Of a stretch of 9,949 nt of DNA, positions 5,565 to 9,949 are shown one piece after another. This DNA is from Bacteroidota bacterium (GTDB taxonomy: Bacteria; Bacteroidota; Bacteroidia; Bacteroidales; VadinHA17): NCBI GenBank assembly GCA_030613125.1, contig JAUWMO010000107.1, positions 1 through 9,949 of the forward strand, read 5' to 3'. Under the pieces are notes generated by a model, which saw only the letters and a list, made by a program, of their open reading frames with translations, ran no database searches and had not been told where the DNA came from. The translations under genes and the position numbers were made by a program. The stretch's first letter is position 1; the number at the start of each line of letters is the position of its first letter.

Positions 5565-7310
5565 ATGGAAAATTTCATTGTTTCTGCAAGGAAATACAGG
5601 CCTGTAACATTTGATTCGGTTGTAGGACAGGATACGGTTACCAATACCTTAAAAAATGCGATTAAGTCAAATCATTTGTCCCAGGCTTATCTGTTTTGCG
5701 GGCCAAGGGGCGTTGGGAAAACAACATGTGCGAGAATCCTGGCTAAAACGATTAATTGTGAGAATATTACTGAAGATATTGAAGCATGCGATCAGTGTGA
5801 ATCATGCAAATCATTTAATGAATCAAGATCATTCAACATCCATGAGCTGGATGCTGCCTCTAATAATTCGGTTGATGATATTCGAAGCCTGATCGACCAG
5901 GTAAGAATTCCACCGCAGGTCGGAAATTTCAGTATCTATATAATCGATGAGATACATATGTTATCGGCACAGGCTTTTAATGCTTTTCTTAAAACTCTTG
6001 AAGAACCACCAAAACATGCGGTTTATATTCTGGCGACAACGGAAAAACATAAAATCATACCCACAATTCTCTCCCGCTGCCAGATATTTGATTTCAACAG
6101 GATCAAATTGGATGACATAACTGGCAGATTGCAGTATGTTGCTGAGCAGGAGGGAATAACCGCTGAGGAGGATGCACTGCATATTATTGCACAGAAAGCT
6201 GATGGGGCAATGAGAGATGCTCTTTCAATTTTTGACCAGATAGTCAGCTATTCCGGTTTTAAAATCACTTACCAAAATGTGATTGAGAACCTGAATGTAC
6301 TTGATTTTGAGTATTACTTTAAACTTACGGATGCTTTCCTTTCCGGTGATTCTTCAAACAGTTTGCTAATTCTTGATGAAATTATAATGAAGGGGTTCGA
6401 TCCACATCAACTGATTACAGGATTGAGCAGCCATTTGCGAGATTTGCTTGTATGTAAAGATCCCGAAACAATTCAGTTGCTGGAAACTGGGGCAAGTTTT
6501 CAAAAACGCTATCTTACTCAGGCTGAAAAGACCTCTGCTGATTTTCTTTTTCAGGCACTTGATATTTTAAGTAGCGCCGATGTTCAATTCAGGATTAATA
6601 AAAATCAGAGGCTCCATACTGAACTTAACCTGATTAAATTGTGCAGGCTAACAACTGAAAACACTGGCACTGAAAAAAAAACTGAACCCGTAAAAATTCA
6701 ATCTGTTGAAGATAAAGAACCGAAAACCAGTGTAGTTCCAAAACCTGAACCGGATGTTCATTCCTTACAGGCAGAACGTTCAGCAGGATCTGAACCAAAG
6801 AAAGTAAGGGAAACAAAAACAGGATATGAACCGCGTACAACATCTATAAAAGATGGTTTGAAAGGTGCAATCGGGAAAAACAGAAATGGGCCCGCTGAAG
6901 ACCTGGAGAAACCGGAGAAAAAAGAAAAATCACTGAAAGAAGAACCTTTTACTATTACGGAGCTGCAAGAAAAGTGGATGGAATACTCCGACAGGATTAA
7001 AACTGATAAACCCAGACTTGCAACCACTATAAAAGCGCAACTGCCAAATCTTAAGGATAATTTCAAGATCATTGTTGAAATGGAAAACACAAGTCAGATG
7101 AATGATTTTCGAGCATACGTAAAATCTGATTTACTTGATTATCTGAAAGAGAATTTAAATAACGACTATATTACACTTGAGACTATATTAAGTGAAAAAG
7201 TTGATGAAGAGCGAAAACCTTATACAGATGAAGAGAAATTCAAGTTCATGAGTGAAAAAAATCCCAATCTGAAAACCCTGAAGAAGCAATTTGGACTTGA
7301 TTTTGAATGA
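5565..7310 (+). CDS. DNA polymerase III subunit tau/gamma
   Basis: A 581-residue clamp-loader ATPase that loads the beta clamp and, in its long form, couples the polymerase to the replisome. The start MENFIVSARKYRPVTFD is typical. Walker A is GPRGVGKTT (46-54). The zinc-binding cysteines are C65, C75, C78 and C81. Walker B is IYIIDEIH (124-131, D128-E129), and the SRC motif with the arginine finger is at 170-172. Domains I-III run to about residue 370. A Lys/Glu/Pro-rich linker follows (about 371-460), then a tau C-terminal domain (about 461-581, starting PFTITELQEKW). A run of nine A at codons 370-373 may give a short gamma form. No SD precedes the ATG. The next gene, icd, has its own promoter. 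The assignment is secure; gamma production is inferred. Confidence 0.97.
   Translation: MENFIVSARKYRPVTFDSVVGQDTVTNTLKNAIKSNHLSQAYLFCGPRGVGKTTCARILAKTINCENITEDIEACDQCESCKSFNESRSFNIHELDAASNNSVDDIRSLIDQVRIPPQVGNFSIYIIDEIHMLSAQAFNAFLKTLEEPPKHAVYILATTEKHKIIPTILSRCQIFDFNRIKLDDITGRLQYVAEQEGITAEEDALHIIAQKADGAMRDALSIFDQIVSYSGFKITYQNVIENLNVLDFEYYFKLTDAFLSGDSSNSLLILDEIIMKGFDPHQLITGLSSHLRDLLVCKDPETIQLLETGASFQKRYLTQAEKTSADFLFQALDILSSADVQFRINKNQRLHTELNLIKLCRLTTENTGTEKKTEPVKIQSVEDKEPKTSVVPKPEPDVHSLQAERSAGSEPKKVRETKTGYEPRTTSIKDGLKGAIGKNRNGPAEDLEKPEKKEKSLKEEPFTITELQEKWMEYSDRIKTDKPRLATTIKAQLPNLKDNFKIIVEMENTSQMNDFRAYVKSDLLDYLKENLNNDYITLETILSEKVDEERKPYTDEEKFKFMSEKNPNLKTLKKQFGLDFE
6673..6681 (+). other. A9 slippery run in dnaX, candidate gamma-making site
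   Basis: Nine consecutive A in the codons GAA AAA AAA ACT (residues E370-T373). A shift to the -1 frame (or one added A in the mRNA) gives Asn then TGA at 6683-6685, a 373-residue product. A shift to +1 (or one lost A) gives Leu-Asn-Pro then TAA at 6691-6693. Both products would hold domains I-III only, like gamma. In Thermus thermophilus, gamma is known to arise by transcriptional slippage on an A9 run in dnaX; function here is inferred by analogy. Confidence 0.5.
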
Positions 7311-7318
7311 GTAAAATA

Positions 7319-7350
7319 TTTGCCAGGCTCCTGGCATTTAACTAAATTTG
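7319..7350 (+). promoter_or_regulatory. icd promoter
   Basis: TTTG (7319-7322), a 20-nt spacer and TAAATTTG (7343-7350) fit the Bacteroidetes promoter consensus. Transcription should start near 7355, about 34 nt before the icd ATG. The element lies just past the dnaX stop, so icd can be transcribed independently. The spacer contains the palindrome at 7321-7336. Confidence 0.7.
7321..7336. terminator. inverted repeat in the icd promoter spacer: dnaX terminator or icd operator
   Basis: TGCCAGG-CT-CCTGGCA has perfect 7-bp arms (as RNA, a 6-bp stem with loop GCTC). It starts 11 bp after the dnaX stop and is followed by TTTAA, a poor T-tract. It could be a weak terminator for dnaX. It also lies between the -33 and -7 elements of icd, the ideal place for a repressor or MerR-type regulator. 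Confidence 0.4.
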
Positions 7351-7388
7351 AGCTCGTATTTTCAAATTATATTAATAAATAAACAACT

Positions 7389-8654
7389 ATGAACGGAGAA
7401 AAAATTACTATTCAAAATGGAGTTCTTAATGTGCCCGATTTTCCAGTAATTCCTTTTATTGAAGGTGATGGAACCGGTCCTGATATTTGGGCAGCAGCAG
7501 TACGTGTTTTAGATGCCGCAGTAGAGAAAGCTTACAAGGGTAAGAGGAAAATTGTTTGGAAAGAGGTTTTTGCAGGGGAAAAGGCTTTTAATAAAACAGG
7601 TGAGTGGCTTCCGCAGGAAACATTGGATACCATAACTGAATATATGGTAGCTATTAAGGGACCATTAACCACACCTGTTGGCGGTGGCATAAGATCCCTC
7701 AATGTTGCACTGCGCCAGATGTTAGATCTGTATGTATGTTTAAGACCGGTCAGATATTATAAAGGGGTTCCGTCACCCGTAAAAAATCCTACTACTACAG
7801 ATATGGTGATTTTCCGTGAGAATTCCGAAGATATATATGCCGGAGTGGAATGGTTGGATGGGACTGAAAACAATGAGAAAGTTAAGGATTTCCTGATAAA
7901 TGAAATGGGCGTTAAAAAGATACGGTTCCCTGAAAGTACTTCAATTGGTATTAAACCTATTTCAAGGGAAGGAACAGAAAGACTTGTGAGGGCTGCAATC
8001 AAATCAGCTCTTGAAGAGGGCAGACCTTCAGTAACCTTTGTTCACAAAGGGAATATAATGAAGTTTACTGAAGGGCAGTTTAAGCTGTGGGGTTATGATC
8101 TGGCTGAAAGAGAATTTGGTGATAAAGTATTTACCTGGCTGCAATATGACAGGATAAAAGAAGAAAAGGGATCAGATGCTGCAAACAAAGCACAGGATGA
8201 AGCCCTTGCCGACGGGAAATTGCTTGTTAAAGATGTAATTGCAGATGCTTTCCTCCAACAAATACTTACCCGTCCAAAAGAATACTCTGTAATTGCAACT
8301 ATGAACCTGAACGGTGATTATATTTCAGATGCCCTGGCAGCCATTGTTGGTGGTATAGGTATTGCACCTGGTGCAAATATTAACTATGAAACCGGTAACG
8401 CTATTTTTGAAGCTACCCATGGTACTGCACCTAAATATACCGGACTTGACAAGGTAAACCCTGGTTCTCTCATTCTTTCAGGAGTTATGATGTTTAAGTA
8501 TATGGGTTGGGAAGAAGCCGGAGCCCTGATTGTAAAGGGATTGGAAAAAGCCATTGAAAAGAAAAGGGTGACTTACGATTTTGAAAGGCAAATGGAAGGC
8601 GCTACTTTGTTAAAGTGTTCTGAATTTGGTGACGAGATTATTAGTAATATGTAG
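7389..8654 (+). CDS. NADP-dependent isocitrate dehydrogenase
   Basis: A 421-residue enzyme converting isocitrate to 2-oxoglutarate and CO2 in the TCA cycle, of the homodimeric type found in Escherichia coli. Substrate residues are visible: S103, N105 and R109 in RSLNVALRQ, R119, and R143 in FREN. The catalytic pair is Y150 (EDIYAGVEW) and K220 (VHKGNIMKFTEG). Metal-binding aspartates are D286, D310 and D314 (MNLNGDYISDALAA). NADP choice is supported by HGTAPKY (344-350, K349 and Y350) and by Y396 and R400 in VTYDFER, matching the residues that hold the 2'-phosphate. Length is normal and nothing is missing. S103 corresponds to the Ser phosphorylated by AceK in enterics; no aceK is in view. The start has no SD and lies about 34 nt after the predicted transcription start. 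Ferritin follows 54 bp downstream and may share readthrough. Confidence 0.97.
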   Translation: MNGEKITIQNGVLNVPDFPVIPFIEGDGTGPDIWAAAVRVLDAAVEKAYKGKRKIVWKEVFAGEKAFNKTGEWLPQETLDTITEYMVAIKGPLTTPVGGGIRSLNVALRQMLDLYVCLRPVRYYKGVPSPVKNPTTTDMVIFRENSEDIYAGVEWLDGTENNEKVKDFLINEMGVKKIRFPESTSIGIKPISREGTERLVRAAIKSALEEGRPSVTFVHKGNIMKFTEGQFKLWGYDLAEREFGDKVFTWLQYDRIKEEKGSDAANKAQDEALADGKLLVKDVIADAFLQQILTRPKEYSVIATMNLNGDYISDALAAIVGGIGIAPGANINYETGNAIFEATHGTAPKYTGLDKVNPGSLILSGVMMFKYMGWEEAGALIVKGLEKAIEKKRVTYDFERQMEGATLLKCSEFGDEIISNM

Positions 8655-8708
8655 TTGTTGTTACGATTCAATCATAAAATTTAAATTTCAAATATTTAAT
8701 TTTTTATC

Positions 8709-9218
8709 ATGTTATCATCAAAAGTTGAAGAATTAATGAATGCCCAGATCGAAAAAGAGGGGTATTCTTCATTGTTATATCTCTCAATGGCCTCCTGGGC
8801 CGAGAGCAAAGGTTATCCGGGAATCTCAGAATGGCTCTATGCCCAGGCTGATGAGGAAAAGAACCATATGCTTGATTTTGTTCATTATGTAAATGACTGG
8901 TTATGGAAGGCCGTAATTCCGGTACTTAAAAAACCGACTGCCAGTTATTCCAATGTTAAAGTACTTTTTAATGATGTAATGAGCCATGAGCAGTTTATAT
9001 CTGCCTCTATCAACGATATTGTTGCTATGTGTATGGAAGAAAGGGATTTTACCACTCAGAACTGGCTTCAGGGATTTGTGGCTGAGCAGATCGAAGAAGA
9101 GGCCTCTGTACAGGCCATCCTTGATAAACTTAATCTGGTAGGCGAACATAACATGTACATGTTTGATCGCGATATTGTTTCCATGAGAAATGATAGCTCT
9201 TCTGAAGATACTGCCTGA
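8709..9218 (+). CDS. non-haem ferritin
   Basis: A 169-residue bacterial ferritin of the FtnA type, a four-helix bundle that forms a 24-subunit iron-storage shell. The ferroxidase centre is complete and sits at the same numbering as in E. coli FtnA: E17, E50, H53, E94, Q127 and E130, with Y24 and the extra third-site acids E126 and E129. No Met haem ligand of the bacterioferritin type is apparent, which argues against Bfr. The C-terminus is short and acidic/polar (NDSSSEDTA). It oxidises Fe(II) and stores Fe(III), protecting against iron-driven oxidative damage. The 54-bp gap after icd is very AT-rich. It has only a weak promoter candidate (TTG at 8658-8660, TAAATTTC at 8682-8689), so both readthrough from icd and independent transcription are possible. 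No SD precedes the ATG, and no Fur box is evident. Confidence 0.96.
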   Translation: MLSSKVEELMNAQIEKEGYSSLLYLSMASWAESKGYPGISEWLYAQADEEKNHMLDFVHYVNDWLWKAVIPVLKKPTASYSNVKVLFNDVMSHEQFISASINDIVAMCMEERDFTTQNWLQGFVAEQIEEEASVQAILDKLNLVGEHNMYMFDRDIVSMRNDSSSEDTA

Positions 9219-9245
9219 TTTTAGATAATCTCTTGGGATTATATT

Positions 9246-9304
9246 CCCCGTTGCTCCGCCAGCGGTCGGACAGGTTGTCGCTTGCTTGAGCTTCAGCGAC
9301 GGGG
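9246..9304. repeat. competing-hairpin repeat downstream of ferritin
   Basis: CCCCGTTGCT (9246-9255) pairs with AGCGACGGGG (9295-9304) at 9 of 10 positions. The same right arm AGCGAC also pairs perfectly with GTCGCT (9278-9283), so two folds exclude each other. The interior holds CTCCGCCAGC, also seen at 5349-5358. Being 28 bp after the ferritin stop, it may help end or stabilise that mRNA, but there is no T-tract and it looks like a dispersed repeat. Confidence 0.5.
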
Positions 9305-9310
9305 CACGAC

Positions 9311-9334
9311 GGGGTAGTTCATTTACTGAACCCC
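9311..9334. repeat. hairpin GTTCA-N5-TGAAC with GGGG/CCCC base
   Basis: GTTCA (9317-9321) and TGAAC (9327-9331) form a perfect stem. GGGG (9311-9314) can pair with CCCC (9331-9334, sharing one base), leaving TA bulged. It abuts the next long inverted repeat and may be part of one larger composite element. Confidence 0.4.
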
Positions 9335-9453
9335 TCATCCTTAAGTAAAGGTACAAAAACCTGCCTGCGTGCCGTCGCCAGAGGCTATGGCCACCGGAGA
9401 CCGGCAGGCAGGCAAAAGCATGTATAAAGACACAGTGCTTCTAAGGATGAGGG
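9332..9453. repeat. nested inverted-repeat element with 12-bp ends
   Basis: CCCTCATCCTTA (9332-9343) and TAAGGATGAGGG (9442-9453) are perfect 12-bp inverted ends around 98 nt. Inside, CCTGCCTGC (9360-9368) pairs perfectly with GCAGGCAGG (9404-9412). Its core carries smaller arms such as GCC-AGA-GGC and CCGG-AGA-CCGG. This nesting suggests a MITE-like element or a folded non-coding RNA. No open frame in it is convincing. Confidence 0.55.
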
Positions 9454-9606
9454 CTCACCGAACACCATTAAAAAATAATATACTTTGTGAGGTAACAGGT
9501 ACCAGAGGCTTTAGCTAATAGCAATAAACAATTAATTAACTTACAGAACTTTACATAAAACTTACTACATATAAACAATATCAACGGAATTGTCAATAAT
9601 ACTGTC

Positions 9607-9634
9607 ATTCCGATCTGCCTTGGCGGAGAGGAAT
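9607..9634. repeat. 28-bp imperfect palindromic repeat
   Basis: ATTCCGATCTGCC (9607-9619) and GGCGGAGAGGAAT (9622-9634) are complementary at 10 of 13 positions around TT. The form GTCATTCCGA...GAGGAATCT resembles dispersed intergenic repeats found widely in bacterial genomes, including this phylum. It shares CTTGGCGGA with 4982-4990. Confidence 0.5.
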
Positions 9635-9785
9635 CTCCTTAATTATACACTGTTCTAAACTAATCTGTTGTTCTCGGTTTTTTATATTGCCTAACAACTA
9701 TACCTAACAACCTACACATAACCCTCCAAATCATAACCGTTATAACTAACTGTTTATCTTCTTATTATTGAAACTAAAATAAAGA

Positions 9786-9819
9786 AATACGTATTATAAT
9801 ACCTATTATAATACGTATT
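9786..9819. promoter_or_regulatory. 34-bp AT-rich palindrome of three 10-mers, candidate protein-binding site
   Basis: Perfect 16-bp arms (9786-9801 and 9804-9819) flank a CC centre. The site also reads as three copies of AATACGTATT, AATACCTATT, AATACGTATT at a 12-bp pitch (9786, 9798, 9810). The outer copies are themselves perfect palindromes, and each spacer with its flanks is the palindrome ATTATAAT. Such order suggests an operator, recombination or partition site. The bound protein and the controlled gene are not in the window. Confidence 0.5.
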
Positions 9820-9885
9820 AAAATGGCGCTGTTCTAATCTACGCAACATAAGAAAATAATAACTTCTAGATAACTTTTTGTCCTC

Positions 9886-9927
9886 AGGCCGGACTGGCCT
9901 TTACTTTTCCAGTTGATGAAAAGTAAA
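9886..9927. repeat. double hairpin repeat near the window end
   Basis: AGGCC-GGACT-GGCCT (9886-9900) adjoins TTTACTTTTC-N8-GAAAAGTAAA (9900-9927), with perfect 10-bp arms. The AAAAGTAAACAAA end resembles repeats often seen between genes in Bacteroidetes. The window ends 22 bp later, so its full extent is unknown. Confidence 0.5.
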
Positions 9928-9949
9928 CAAACCCGCCCGAACGTGCCGT

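Larger units (their letters stand above)
9454..9949. other. gene-free AT-rich tail
   Basis: No coding region is supported in the last 496 bp. From about 9480 the sequence is AT-rich; 9686-9765 is almost free of G on the plus strand and has two copies of CCTAACAAC spaced 13 bp (9690 and 9703). No exact TAnnTTTG element was found on either strand. The listed palindromes (9607-9634, 9786-9819, 9886-9927) are its main structure. Any gene they control lies beyond the window. Confidence 0.6.

Noticed and set aside
9225..9242. ATAATC-N6-GATTAT as a ferritin terminator
   Set aside because: The stem is only 6 AT-rich base pairs and is followed by CCCC rather than T residues, so it is too weak to call.
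8901..9356. 151-codon minus-strand open frame
   Set aside because: Antisense to ferritin, whose ferroxidase residues are all present, and it runs into palindromic repeats.

Overview
The window looks like a chromosomal segment of a Bacteroidota bacterium, probably Bacteroidia. The evidence is the AT-rich coding sequence, promoters that fit the group's TTTG / TAnnTTTG pattern (upstream of rpsF and icd, partly dnaX), leaders that mostly lack a Shine-Dalgarno (SD) sequence, a large lipobox-bearing glycosidase-like lipoprotein, and many GC-rich palindromic repeats between genes. No phage, plasmid, CRISPR, tRNA or rRNA gene is visible.

Layout, left to right. Bases 1-180 hold a GC-rich palindromic repeat and a spacer. 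A class I SAM-dependent methyltransferase (181-840, minus) is divergent from a large GH84-like lipoprotein (1127-3769, plus). The gap between them carries four alternating GTTC/GAAC half-sites, one helical turn apart. The lipoprotein gene converges with zero spacing on the ribosomal protein operon rpsF-rpsR-rplI (4857-3770, minus). A 707-bp repeat-rich gap (4858-5564) separates that operon from dnaX (5565-7310), icd (7389-8654) and a non-haem ferritin gene (8709-9218), all on plus. The last 731 bp hold no convincing gene, only nested palindromes, dispersed-repeat-like segments and a striking 34-bp AT-rich palindrome at 9786-9819.

The genes are mostly housekeeping: translation (bS6, bS18, bL9), replication (clamp loader tau), the TCA cycle (NADP-type isocitrate dehydrogenase) and iron storage (ferritin). 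The lipoprotein probably processes an amino-sugar glycan in the cell envelope. The neighbours do not suggest one joint pathway.

No complete new multi-gene system is evident. The most interesting signals are: (1) a run of nine A in dnaX, exactly where the ATPase/collar part ends, with stops in both alternative frames just after it, suggesting a short gamma form made by slippage; (2) strong SD sequences before rpsR and rplI only, in the operon encoding two proteins of the pocket known to hide the anti-SD in Bacteroidia; (3) the phased half-site array at 981-1015; and (4) the 34-bp palindrome built from three 10-mers.
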